Of a DNA stretch of 64,000 nt, positions 38,232-46,178 are shown one piece after another. Origin of the DNA: Pseudaeromonas sp041441555. Its GTDB lineage: Bacteria > Pseudomonadota > Gammaproteobacteria > Enterobacterales > Aeromonadaceae. The notes under the pieces are model-generated. The model was not told the origin of the DNA. It searched no databases and saw nothing but the letters and a program-made list of their open reading frames with translations. Where the stretch lies: NCBI GenBank assembly GCA_041441555.1, contig JASDSW010000082.1, positions 62,001 to 126,000 on the forward strand, in the 5' to 3' direction. The translations under genes and the position numbers were made by a program. Positions within the stretch are counted from its first letter, which is position 1, and the number at the start of each line of letters is the position of its first letter.

Positions 38232-38260
38232 TTGCTTATTCACCAGGATCCAGGTGTAAT
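38232..38260 (+). promoter_or_regulatory. Candidate mutH promoter with GATC in the spacer
   Basis: TTGCTT (38232-38237), exactly 17 bases, then TGTAAT (38255-38260), ending 36 bases before the mutH GTG. The spacer contains the near-palindrome CACCAGGATCCAGGTG, which holds a Dam site at 38247-38250. Methylation could thus affect transcription of mutH itself. Confidence 0.6.
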
Positions 38261-38296
38261 CGAACAAATTTCAGACGGTTGAGGAGTCTTATACCC

Positions 38297-38983
38297 GTGT
38301 TGCCTTCGAAAGCGCGGCCACTGAGTGAAACGGAATTGTTAACACGCGCGCAGGCTCTGGCTGGGGAAACCCTGGCCGCCCTCGCGCTGCAGGCTCAGGT
38401 CGCGATACCGCAGGATCTGCGTCATGCCAAGGGATGGGTGGGGCAGCTGCTGGAGTGGCACCTCGGCGCGACGGCCGGCAGTAAACCAGAGCAGGATTTT
38501 CAGGAGCTGGGGATCGAACTGAAGACCCTGCCGATAGATCCAAACGGCAAGCCGCTGGAGAGTACATTCGTCTGCGTCACCCCTCTCGTCGGGATCACCG
38601 GGCTGCGCTGGGAAGAGTGCAACGCGCGCAATAAATTATCCCGCGTGTTGTGGGTTCCGGTCGAAGGCAGCCGCAGCATCCCGCTGGCCGAACGCCGGAT
38701 CGCGACCCCATTCATCTGGAGTCCCGACGCCGAGCAGGAAAGAGAATTGCGACAAGACTGGGAAGAGTTGATGGAGCTGGTTGCCCTTGGGCAGATTGAA
38801 TCGATTACGGCTCACCACGGGCAGGTGCTGCAGTTGCGTCCCAAAGCGGCGAATGGTCGAGCCTTGACCTGCGCCATCGGCCGACAGGGGCAGCTGATCC
38901 AGACCCGCCCGCGCGGCTTTTATCTGCGCGCGACCTTTACGCAGCAGTTGCTCCACCAGGCATTCGACCCGCGCGGATCTTGA
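38297..38983 (+). CDS. mutH: DNA mismatch repair endonuclease MutH
   Basis: MutH nicks the unmethylated strand at hemimethylated GATC sites after activation by MutS-MutL. A GTG start with GAGGAG ten bases upstream gives 228 residues (E. coli 229). The catalytic pattern is present: SKPEQDFQELGIELKTLP holds the D-x(n)-ExK motif, and FVCVTPL and RVLWVPVEG follow. GFYLRATFTQQLL closes the fold. An upstream TTG at 38279 is rejected because it lies before the ribosome site. Confidence 0.96.
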   Translation: MLPSKARPLSETELLTRAQALAGETLAALALQAQVAIPQDLRHAKGWVGQLLEWHLGATAGSKPEQDFQELGIELKTLPIDPNGKPLESTFVCVTPLVGITGLRWEECNARNKLSRVLWVPVEGSRSIPLAERRIATPFIWSPDAEQERELRQDWEELMELVALGQIESITAHHGQVLQLRPKAANGRALTCAIGRQGQLIQTRPRGFYLRATFTQQLLHQAFDPRGS

Positions 38984-39115
38984 CCGGGTCGGCTATTTTT
39001 CGCCCGTTTCCGTGGTCGGACTAGGCACATTGGTGATTTTATGTTTTATGATACTCATGGGAGGCCAAGAAGTCCTACCGGCCAGATACTGGATCCAACC
39101 GTTCGAGGAGATCAC

Positions 39116-39439
39116 ATGCCAGTCACGAAAAAATTTCTCAAGACCAAGCCCGAAGTGCAGGTGACCTTTGAGGTAACCAAGGAGGCCGCCAATCAAGCAG
39201 AGCAAGTTTATCTACTCGGCGAATTTGCTGGCTGGGAACCTGTTGAGTTGAAAAAGATGAAAAACGGGATTTTCAAGACCACGTTGAACCTGCCGACCAA
39301 TGAGAAGGAGAGCTACCAGTACCGTTTCCGGCTGGTCCATCCGGATGGCTCTGAATCATTCGATAACGATTGGGAAGCAGAATCTTATTGTAGCAACCCT
39401 TTCGGTGGCGAGAACTCCATCGTCTCGGTCGTTCAATAA
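39116..39439 (+). CDS. Small protein with isoamylase early-set / glycogen-binding domain
   Basis: A 107-residue cytoplasmic protein starting MPVTKKFLKTKPEVQ, with GAGGAG five bases before the ATG. Residues 20-100 form a CBM48/AMPK-beta-like fold: VTFEVTKEA, QVYLLGEFAGWEPVELKKMK, GIFKTTLNLP and YQYRFRLVHPDG. The W of GEFAGWEP is the position used for glycan stacking in the family. No catalytic domain is attached. Role unknown; a glycogen- or maltodextrin-sensing adaptor is conceivable. It is separated from mutH by 132 bases. Confidence 0.75.
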   Translation: MPVTKKFLKTKPEVQVTFEVTKEAANQAEQVYLLGEFAGWEPVELKKMKNGIFKTTLNLPTNEKESYQYRFRLVHPDGSESFDNDWEAESYCSNPFGGENSIVSVVQ

Positions 39440-39464
39440 CGGTCATTCGCCCGCGGATACGCAC

Positions 39465-39498
39465 AAAAAAGGCCCGCCATTGGCGAGCCTTTTTCTTT
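39465..39498. terminator. Bidirectional terminator between the CBM gene and rplS
   Basis: AAAAAAGGC-C-CGCC and GGCG-A-GCCTTTTT pair on both strands, flanked by A- and T-runs. It serves the convergent CBM48 gene (plus) and rplS (minus). Confidence 0.85.
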
Positions 39499-39514
39499 AC
39501 AGCAACTAATTGAA

Positions 39515-39862
39515 TTAGTTGAGCTTCTCGCGGATACGTGCCTTCTTACCTGTCAGGTTGCGCAGGTAGTACAGCTTGGCACGACGAACGTCACCACGAC
39601 GCTTCAGCTCAACGCTGGCGATCAGCGGGCTGTGAGTCTGGAATACACGCTCAACACCTTCACCGTTGGAGATCTTGCGCACGGTGAATGCAGAGTGCAG
39701 GCCGCGGTTACGCTTGGCGATGACAACACCTTCGAACGCCTGCAGACGCTCCTTGTCACCTTCCTTAACGCGGACGTTGACGCGAACGGTATCACCTGGG
39801 GCAAACGCCGGGATATCGGTACGCAGTTGTTCTTGCTCGAGTTGCTGGATAATCTTGCTCAT
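39515..39862 (-). CDS. rplS: 50S ribosomal protein L19
   Basis: L19 is at the 30S-50S interface. The 115-residue product contains FAPGDTVRVNVRVKEGDKER and KRRGDVRRAKLYYLRNLTGK. Length equals the E. coli protein. Last gene of the rpsP-rimM-trmD-rplS operon. Confidence 0.97.
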   Translation of the reverse strand: MSKIIQQLEQEQLRTDIPAFAPGDTVRVNVRVKEGDKERLQAFEGVVIAKRNRGLHSAFTVRKISNGEGVERVFQTHSPLIASVELKRRGDVRRAKLYYLRNLTGKKARIREKLN

Positions 39863-39894
39863 TGTCTCTTCCTACCTAGGATAAACTGAAAACT

Positions 39895-40644
39895 CTACTG
39901 CTGTTCGTCACGTTGTTGCCGAACAAACTGGGCAAGAAGTCTCTCTTGCTCGTCAGTCAGAGCTAGGTTATTCAATAGTTCCGGTCTTCGTAACCAGGTC
40001 CGACCCAAGGCCTGTTGAAGGCGCCATGTGCGAACACTCTCGTGGTTACCGCTCAGTAACACCTCGGGAACGGCCAATCCATCCATCACCTCGGGTCGCG
40101 TGTAGTGCGGATGATCCAGCAGTCCTTCGGTAAAGGAGTCCTGCTCGGCACTCGCCATATCTCCCAACACACCCGGCACCAAACGAGATACCGCATCAAT
40201 CAGGATCATGGCCGGCAATTCACCACCACTTAACACATAATCGCCCACAGACCACTCTTCATCGATATCAGTCTGTATGACGCGCTCATCGATACCTTCG
40301 TATCGTCCCGCCACCAGAATCAGCTTCTGATGTTGGGCGAGCTCGGCAACACCCGCTTGGGTGAGCTTTCGACCTTGCGGTGAGAGGTAGATGACTCTGA
40401 CTCCCTCACCTGCTGCATTCCGTGCTGCCTGAATCGCATCACGCAACGGCTGAACCATCATCAACATTCCGGGCCCACCACCATAGGGTCGATCATCGAC
40501 CGTGTGGTGCTTATCGTGGGTGAAATCCCGAGGATTCCAGCAATTGATCTGCAGCAAGCCTTGCCTTGAGGCCCGGCCCGTCACACCGTAGTCAGTTATG
40601 GCTCGGAACATCTCAGGGAAGAGGCTAATCACCCCAATCCACAT
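39895..40644 (-). CDS. trmD: tRNA (guanine-N1)-methyltransferase
   Basis: TrmD methylates G37 of tRNAs reading CNN codons, which prevents frameshifting. The start MWIGVISLFPEMFRAITDYG gives 249 residues and has GGAGG five bases upstream. The deep trefoil-knot motifs YLSPQGR, GRYEGIDERV and SVGDYVLSGGELPA are all present. The frame is open for seven further codons that are not family-like. Confidence 0.97.
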   Translation of the reverse strand: MWIGVISLFPEMFRAITDYGVTGRASRQGLLQINCWNPRDFTHDKHHTVDDRPYGGGPGMLMMVQPLRDAIQAARNAAGEGVRVIYLSPQGRKLTQAGVAELAQHQKLILVAGRYEGIDERVIQTDIDEEWSVGDYVLSGGELPAMILIDAVSRLVPGVLGDMASAEQDSFTEGLLDHPHYTRPEVMDGLAVPEVLLSGNHESVRTWRLQQALGRTWLRRPELLNNLALTDEQERLLAQFVRQQRDEQQ

Positions 40645-40677
40645 AGGAACCTCCGATTGTGCCAACGACGGGGACGA

Positions 40678-41199
40678 TTAAAAATCCGGATCCCAATCGA
40701 CTTCTATGGAACTCGTGGCCAGATCGATCTTTTTGATGACCTGCCCTTCGAGGAACGGGATCAACCGCTCTTTCATCCCATAGGCATCATTCAATTTGGC
40801 TTTGACTACCAACACATCGTTGGAGCCGGTCTCCATCAGTTCAGTCACTTCGCCCATCTGATAGCCTTTCAGGTTGACTACCTGGCAACCAATCAGGTCG
40901 CTCCAGTAATATTCCCCTTCAGACAACTCAGGAAATGCGTGTGGCTGTACGGCGATGTCGACACCCGCCAAGGCTTGGGCGTCTTCACGCTGGTCGATAC
41001 CTTCCAGCTTGCAAACTAACCCGTTGTTGTGACGTTTCCATCCAGAAATCTGGATCTCGCGCCACGCCCCATTCTGCTTGATGAGCCAGGGGGTATATTC
41101 GAATATGCTTTCAGCATCGTCGGTGAAGGAGTGTACCTTCAGCCAGCCCTTGATGCCGTAAACGGCGCCCAGGCGACCAATAACTACAGGCTTATCCAC
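40678..41199 (-). CDS. rimM: Ribosome maturation factor RimM
   Basis: RimM assists maturation of the 30S head and binds S19. The 173-residue product has the N-terminal barrel (VVIGRLGAVYGIKGWLKVHS) and the C-terminal PRC-barrel (YYWSDLIGCQVVNLKGYQMG). It lies between rpsP and trmD as in E. coli. Confidence 0.97.
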   Translation of the reverse strand: MDKPVVIGRLGAVYGIKGWLKVHSFTDDAESIFEYTPWLIKQNGAWREIQISGWKRHNNGLVCKLEGIDQREDAQALAGVDIAVQPHAFPELSEGEYYWSDLIGCQVVNLKGYQMGEVTELMETGSNDVLVVKAKLNDAYGMKERLIPFLEGQVIKKIDLATSSIEVDWDPDF

Positions 41200-41225
41200 C
41201 TTGGCTCCCTACCGGAATTCGAACA

Positions 41226-41474
41226 TTAAGCCGCTTTGGCAGCGTCTTTGATCAGCTTGGCGACGCGATCAGATACGCTAGCGCCTTGACCGATCCAGTG
41301 TTGGATGCGATCCAGGTCCAGAACCATCTTATCGGCTTGACCAGAAGCGATCGGGTTGTAGAAGCCAACACGCTCGATGAAACGACCATCACGAGCGAAA
41401 CGGCCATCAGCCACAACTACTTGGTAAAACGGACGCTTCTTAGCGCCACCACGTTGCAAACGAATGGTTACCAT
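41226..41474 (-). CDS. rpsP: 30S ribosomal protein S16
   Basis: S16 is needed for assembly of the 30S body. The 82-residue product starts MVTIRLQRGGAKKRPFYQVV, the family N-terminus. First gene of the rpsP-rimM-trmD-rplS operon, with a promoter about 70-100 bases upstream. Confidence 0.97.
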   Translation of the reverse strand: MVTIRLQRGGAKKRPFYQVVVADGRFARDGRFIERVGFYNPIASGQADKMVLDLDRIQHWIGQGASVSDRVAKLIKDAAKAA

Positions 41475-41545
41475 ATCGTCCTCATTAACTTTGAATGAAC
41501 AAGGCTCGTGGAAAACACGAACCCCAGCTTAAAATAAGCCGCGTA

Positions 41546-41573
41546 ATTTTACTTACATCCGCGGCAAATGCAA
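41546..41573 (-). promoter_or_regulatory. Candidate rpsP operon promoter
   Basis: On the minus strand TTGCAT (41568-41573), 16 bases, TAAAAT (41546-41551). It is followed by a TACGCGGC discriminator, as at other ribosomal operons. The distance to the rpsP ATG is about 70 bases. Confidence 0.6.
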
Positions 41574-41580
41574 CCAAACC

Positions 41581-41606
41581 CGCCGCTTTTTCGGGCTTAA
41601 GCGGCG
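41581..41606 (-). terminator. Hairpin after ffh
   Basis: CGCCGCTT (41581-41588) pairs with AAGCGGCG (41599-41606). It is 36 bases after the ffh stop and upstream of the rpsP promoter. Only GGTTTGG follows on the minus strand, so termination may be partial. Confidence 0.5.
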
Positions 41607-41642
41607 AGTTGGGCGACTTGGTGCAATAGGCTCCGCGACGGG

Positions 41643-43016
41643 TTAGAAAGGGCCGCGGCCAAAACCACCGGGCGGCAGCATCCCCTTCATGCCGCTCATC
41701 AGCTTCCGCATGCCCCCCTTGCCGGATATCTTCTTCATCATGCGTTGCATCTGATCAAACTGCTTGAGCAGACGATTCACATCCTGAATTTGCATGCCTG
41801 AACCAGCGGCGATGCGCCGTTTGCGCGATCCCTTGATGATCTCGGGGTTGCGTCGCTCGGCCGGCGTCATGGAGCTGATGATGGCCTCCATGCGATGGGT
41901 CAGCTTGTCGTCGAGCTTGCCTTTGACATCCTCCGGCAAGCCGGAGACCCCAGGCAGTTTGTCGAGCATGCCCATCATGCCCCCCATGTTGCGCATCTGC
42001 GCCAGCTGTTCGCGGAAGTCTTCCAGGTCAAAGCCCTTGCCTTTTTGCATCTTCTGGGCAAGTTTGGCGGCCTTTTCCTTGTCGACATTGCGCTCCATCT
42101 CCTCGATCAGCGACAGCACATCGCCCATGCCGAGGATGCGGGAGGCGATCCGATCTGGATAGAAGGGCTCCAGCGCATCGGTCTTCTCGCCGATACCGAT
42201 AAACTTGATGGGTTTGCCGGTGATCTGCCGCACGGAGAGTGCAGCCCCACCCCGCGCATCGCCGTCGGCCTTGGTGAGGATGACGCCAGTCAATGGCAGT
42301 GCCTCGCTGAATGCCTTGGCCGTGTTGGCCGCATCCTGACCCGTCATCGCATCGACCACGAACAGGGTTTCGATGGGCTTGATGCTCTGATGCAGCTCCT
42401 TGATCTCGGCCATCATCTCGCTGTCGACATGCAGGCGACCGGCGGTATCGACGATCAGTACGTCGAAGAACTGCTTGCGCGCATGGTTGATGGCCGCCTC
42501 GGCGATGGCCAAAGGTTTCTGAGTCGTGTCGCTGGGGAAAAACTCGACGGCGATATCCTGCGCCAAGGTTTCCAACTGCTTGATGGCTGCCGGACGATAG
42601 ACGTCGGCACTGACCACCAGCACCTTCTTCTTCATCCGCTCCTTGAGAAACTTCGCCAGCTTGGCGACCGAGGTGGTCTTCCCCGCCCCCTGCAGACCGG
42701 CCATTAGAAGAACCGCCGGCGGTTGCGTGGCCAAATCCAAGGATTCATTGGCCTCGCCCATGACGCTGACCAATTCACCCTGCACTATCTTGATGAACGC
42801 CTGCCCGGGACTCAGACTCTTGCTGACCTCCTGACCAACGGCTCGCTCCTTGACCCGATTCACAAACTCTTTCACCACGGGTAGGGCGACATCGGCCTCC
42901 AGCAGCGCCATCCGGACTTCACGCAGCGTCTCTTTGATGTTCTCTTCGGTCAGGCGACCCCGACCACTGATAGTGCGCAGCGATTTCGACAGCCGCTCGG
43001 TAAGATTTTCAAACAT
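41643..43016 (-). CDS. ffh: Signal recognition particle protein Ffh
   Basis: Ffh binds signal sequences and 4.5S RNA and targets ribosomes to FtsY and SecYEG. The start MFENLTERLSKSLRTISG gives 457 residues. The GTPase P-loop is GLQGAGKTTSVAKLA (about 102-116). The methionine-rich M domain ends MQRMMKKISGKGGMRKLM and a glycine-rich tail. It diverges from the CcsA-like gene. Confidence 0.97.
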   Translation of the reverse strand: MFENLTERLSKSLRTISGRGRLTEENIKETLREVRMALLEADVALPVVKEFVNRVKERAVGQEVSKSLSPGQAFIKIVQGELVSVMGEANESLDLATQPPAVLLMAGLQGAGKTTSVAKLAKFLKERMKKKVLVVSADVYRPAAIKQLETLAQDIAVEFFPSDTTQKPLAIAEAAINHARKQFFDVLIVDTAGRLHVDSEMMAEIKELHQSIKPIETLFVVDAMTGQDAANTAKAFSEALPLTGVILTKADGDARGGAALSVRQITGKPIKFIGIGEKTDALEPFYPDRIASRILGMGDVLSLIEEMERNVDKEKAAKLAQKMQKGKGFDLEDFREQLAQMRNMGGMMGMLDKLPGVSGLPEDVKGKLDDKLTHRMEAIISSMTPAERRNPEIIKGSRKRRIAAGSGMQIQDVNRLLKQFDQMQRMMKKISGKGGMRKLMSGMKGMLPPGGFGRGPF

Positions 43017-43133
43017 GGCCCATTCCAATAATTGGCGTAATTACGCCCGAGTATACCGCATCTTGCCCCAAGATCTTAAGCCTTGCTGGCAGCGGCTCGG
43101 CGACAGCGATATACTCTGCACTTAAGTCCATTA

Positions 43134-43949
43134 ATGACCGACAATTCAATTAATTACGCTATGGTCATCCCATCCTTGCTCTGCCTCGCCTTCTATCTGC
43201 TAGCCAGCCTGGCGGCCATCCATCGCCTGCTGGATAGCCAGGCCACCCGCTGGCCGCTGTTGAGCTGCGCCTGGATAGCCATGGCACTGCATGCTGGCGG
43301 TCTCGGTCCATCGCTGCTGGCTCAGGGGTTGGAGCAAAACATGAGCCTGCTGAATGTCGCCTCATTCGTAGCCCTGCTAATCAGTCTGGTGATGAGCCTC
43401 ATCGTCCGACGCTTCAATGGCTGGATCCTGTTACCGGTCACGTATGGCTTTGCCGCGCTGTTGCAGACCATCAATGCCCTGATGCCGAGCCAGTACTTGG
43501 TGCGCCTCGAACAGAGGCCGGAGTTGCTGGCCCATATCACCTTGGCGTTATTGGCTTTTTCCGTCCTGATGATCGCCACCCTGTTCACTCTGCTGCTGGC
43601 CTATCTGGACTACCACCTCAAGTCGCGCAAACGGCTCGCCCTCCCCCAACTGCCGCCCCTGCTGGCCGTCGAGCGGCGGATTTACCAGTTGATCGCCCTC
43701 GGCGTTGGATTGCTGACTCTCTCGATCGCCTGCGGCGCTTTCTTCCTGGACGAGATGTTTGCCCCAGAACAGCGGGATAAGGCCATCCTGACCTTTCTCG
43801 CCTGGGGCGTCTATTGCACCCTGCTGTGGGGCCATCATCGACACGGATGGCGCGGCAAGACGCTGATCTTGATGAGCCTGTTCGGTAGTGGCCTGCTCTT
43901 TCTCGCCTATTTTGGCAGCCGCCTGCTCAAAGAGCTGTTACTGAATTAG
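43134..43949 (+). CDS. Cytochrome c assembly-like membrane protein (YpjD family)
   Basis: A 271-residue protein with eight or so membrane segments, related to CcsA/CcmC-type haem handling proteins and to E. coli YpjD. It contains AWGVYCTLLWGHHRHGWRGK in the C-terminal half, the WG-x-H region seen in this superfamily. Ribosome sites are poor both at ATG 43134 and at ATG 43161 (MVIPSLLCLAFYLL), so the start is uncertain. The pair with the CorC-like gene downstream, next to ffh, reproduces the ffh-ypjD-yfjD neighbourhood of E. coli. Biochemical role unknown. Confidence 0.8.
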   Translation: MTDNSINYAMVIPSLLCLAFYLLASLAAIHRLLDSQATRWPLLSCAWIAMALHAGGLGPSLLAQGLEQNMSLLNVASFVALLISLVMSLIVRRFNGWILLPVTYGFAALLQTINALMPSQYLVRLEQRPELLAHITLALLAFSVLMIATLFTLLLAYLDYHLKSRKRLALPQLPPLLAVERRIYQLIALGVGLLTLSIACGAFFLDEMFAPEQRDKAILTFLAWGVYCTLLWGHHRHGWRGKTLILMSLFGSGLLFLAYFGSRLLKELLLN

Positions 43950-44001
43950 CCTGGGATTTGCACCTCGTCGCCCCAGATGCTGAGTTCTTGAGGATATCTG
44001 C

Positions 44002-45258
44002 TTGGATACAATTTCAACCAAATCCCTGCTATTGACCCTGGTGTTGATGCTGCTGATTTCGGCCTTCTTCTCGGCCGCCGAGACGGGCATGATGTCGCTC
44101 AATCGCTACAAGCTGCGCCATCTAGCGAAGAACAAGCACAAGTCGGCCATGCGCGTCGAAAAACTGCTGCAGCGACCGGACCGTCTGCTGGGCCTCATCC
44201 TGATTGGCAACAACCTGGTCAATATTCTGGCCTCCTCCATCGCCACCCTGCTGGCCATCCGCGCCTTCGGTGACTATGGCATCGCCGTCGCCACCACCCT
44301 CATCACCTTCGCCATCCTGATCTTCTCGGAGGTGACTCCCAAGACGCTGGCAGCCCTCAATCCGGAGCGCGTCGCCTACCCCGCCGCCATCATCTTGCGA
44401 CTGTTGATGGTGCCCCTGTATCCCCTGGTTTGGCTCATCAACGTCCTGGCCAATGGCCTACTGGAGCTATGCGGCGTCAAGCTGCGCAAGAAGGACGAAT
44501 CCCTCAGCAGTGAAGAGCTCAGAACCGTGCTCCATGAATCAAGCAGTCTGATCCCGGCGAACCACCAGGAGATGCTGATGGGCGTTCTGGAGCTCGAACA
44601 TGTCTCCATCGAAGAGATCATGGTGCCCCGCGCCGATATCTATGCCATCAACATCAACGACGACTGGAAAACCATTCAGCGTCAACTGACCAACACCCCG
44701 CATACCAAGGTGTTGCTCTACCGCGATGCGCTTGATGATGCCGTCGGATTTATCCATGTCCGCGATGCCCTGCGTCTGCTGACACGGGAGCAGTTCAACA
44801 AGGAGTCGCTGCTTCGCACCGTGCAAGAGCTCTACTTCATCCCCTCCGGTACGCCGCTGCTGACCCAACTGATCAAGTTTCGCCGCAACAAGGAGCGGAT
44901 CGGTTTGGTCATCGATGAATATGGCGATATCCGCGGCTTGGCGACCCTCGACGATATTCTCGAAGAGATAGTCGGCGATTTCACCACCGGGCTGGCCCCC
45001 AGCGCCGAGGAGGAGATCCACGCCCAGGCCGATGGCAGCTATCTCATCGACGGCAGCGCCAACCTGCGGGAGATCAACAAGGAGATGGACTGGAACTTTT
45101 CCACCGAAGGACCCAGAACCCTGAACGGCTTGATCCTCGAATATCTCGAGGATCTTCCGCGTATCGGACAGACTCTGCAGATCGACGGTTATCAGATTGC
45201 GATCCATTCCGTCGAGAACAACATGGTCAAGCAGGCGAGGATCACCCCGCCCCTTTAG
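44002..45258 (+). CDS. CorC/HlyC-family (CNNM-type) transporter, YfjD-like
   Basis: A 418-residue membrane protein close to E. coli YfjD. Residues 1-180 form the DUF21 membrane domain (SAAETGMMSLNRYKLRH). Two CBS domains follow (about 195-330), and then the CorC/HlyC domain with GLVIDEYGDIRGLATLDDIL. The TTG start (44002-44004) has GAGGA seven bases upstream and gives an N-terminus like the E. coli protein. The family is linked to magnesium or cobalt efflux. Its stop overlaps the motX stop by four bases on the opposite strand. Confidence 0.9.
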   Translation: MDTISTKSLLLTLVLMLLISAFFSAAETGMMSLNRYKLRHLAKNKHKSAMRVEKLLQRPDRLLGLILIGNNLVNILASSIATLLAIRAFGDYGIAVATTLITFAILIFSEVTPKTLAALNPERVAYPAAIILRLLMVPLYPLVWLINVLANGLLELCGVKLRKKDESLSSEELRTVLHESSSLIPANHQEMLMGVLELEHVSIEEIMVPRADIYAININDDWKTIQRQLTNTPHTKVLLYRDALDDAVGFIHVRDALRLLTREQFNKESLLRTVQELYFIPSGTPLLTQLIKFRRNKERIGLVIDEYGDIRGLATLDDILEEIVGDFTTGLAPSAEEEIHAQADGSYLIDGSANLREINKEMDWNFSTEGPRTLNGLILEYLEDLPRIGQTLQIDGYQIAIHSVENNMVKQARITPPL

Positions 45259-46088
45259 TTGAGACGATACGCCTTGGCCCGCGTCACTATGCTGGCCGGC
45301 ATGCGCGCCGCCAGCTTATTCAACAACCGTCGCGCCTGGGCATGCTGTTTCTCGTCGGCGATGGTGGTGTGGTGTAACCAACTGTAGGCCTCTTCATAAT
45401 CCAGCGGCGATCCCAAGCCTCGGGTCAGCATCTCGACCCAGGCGATCTGCGCCTCCAGATAGCCCAACGCCGCCGCTTCGTGCATCAAGACCTCGGCCTG
45501 ACGCTTATCCACCTGGACGTAGCGGCCCTTCTCGTAATACCCAGCTAGTCGCATCAAGGCCGCGGGAAAACCCTGTTCCGCCGCACCGCGCATGTAGTCC
45601 ACCCCACTGGCTACATCCTTGGCGACACAGGTGCCGGTCAGCAGCATGTCGCCCCACAGGTATTGGTAGGAGGGCAACATCAGAACCTTGGCTCTGGCCT
45701 CAATATCGGGCGTGAGCTGGCACTCGTCGGCGACCACCTTCTGCAGATGTTGATGTTGGGCAATCCAGGTGATCAATTCATCCTGGCTGTACAGCTGGAT
45801 GGTTGAAAGCGCCACCGATGGCACCGTCGTCACCGTCTGTTCGGTGTAGAGGGTGGTCGCCGCCGCGCTCGCCGCCACTGCCGCTCGGGCCTGGCGCGCC
45901 TGTTCGGCACGCTGTTCTGCCGTCGCCGGCGCAGCCGAAACCGCTCCCGTCGCAGTAGCAGCAGAAATAGGGGGCGCCGGCATGTCCAGACCGGAAAAAA
46001 TATTCTTACTTGGCTCTAGATCCTGCGCGCTGGCGTATCCGCCCGCCAACAGACTCCCGGCCAGCATCAGTAAACAGATTCGATTCAT
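45255..46088 (-). CDS. motX: Sodium-driven polar flagellar motor protein MotX
   Basis: MotX forms, with MotY, the periplasmic T-ring that holds the PomAB stator of sodium-driven polar flagella. The 277-residue product has a signal peptide (residues 1-22, cut near ASA-QD) and an alanine-rich linker (about 38-80). A Sel1-type domain follows, with LTPDIEARAKVLMLPSYQYL and the C-terminal MPASIVTRAKAYRLN. The domain matches Vibrio MotX by eye; the N-terminal linker is longer than in the roughly 211-residue Vibrio protein. GGAGG lies six bases before the ATG. It stands alone, away from other flagellar genes. Confidence 0.88.
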   Translation of the reverse strand: MNRICLLMLAGSLLAGGYASAQDLEPSKNIFSGLDMPAPPISAATATGAVSAAPATAEQRAEQARQARAAVAASAAATTLYTEQTVTTVPSVALSTIQLYSQDELITWIAQHQHLQKVVADECQLTPDIEARAKVLMLPSYQYLWGDMLLTGTCVAKDVASGVDYMRGAAEQGFPAALMRLAGYYEKGRYVQVDKRQAEVLMHEAAALGYLEAQIAWVEMLTRGLGSPLDYEEAYSWLHHTTIADEKQHAQARRLLNKLAARMPASIVTRAKAYRLN

Positions 46089-46132
46089 AGGCGCCTCCTG
46101 ACAGGCTATCGGCACCAGGTTGAGATCCTTGA

Positions 46133-46160
46133 GAAAAAACAAAGGGCCGATGCGGCCCTT
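46133..46160 (-). terminator. Terminator after mdh
   Basis: On the minus strand AAGGGCCG-CAT-CGGCCCTT is followed by TGTTTTTTC. It is 18 bases after the mdh stop. Confidence 0.88.
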
Positions 46161-46178
46161 CGTCTGGATCGGGATGGT

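Larger units (their letters stand above)
37600..38296. other. DARS2-like non-coding region (DnaA-box and GATC cluster)
   Basis: About 700 bases between rppH and mutH contain no gene. Two perfect DnaA boxes are seen: TTATCCACA at 37980-37988 (plus) and its complement at 38098-38106. Near matches on the minus strand are at 37688-37696, 37763-37771 and 38151-38159 (one mismatch each) and at 38163-38171 (two mismatches). Nine GATC sites occur, five of them in 37895-37936. Strongly A/T-rich blocks lie at 37846-37878 and 38173-38215. In E. coli the DnaA-reactivating sequence DARS2 lies beside mutH in a gap of similar size. This region is therefore probably its counterpart; activity is inferred. Confidence 0.65.

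Noticed and set aside
37600..38296. Chromosomal replication origin oriC
   Set aside because: The DnaA boxes and GATC sites suggest it, but mnmG/mioC or dnaA neighbours are absent and no array of A/T-rich 13-mers with several strong boxes is seen. Synteny with DARS2 fits better.
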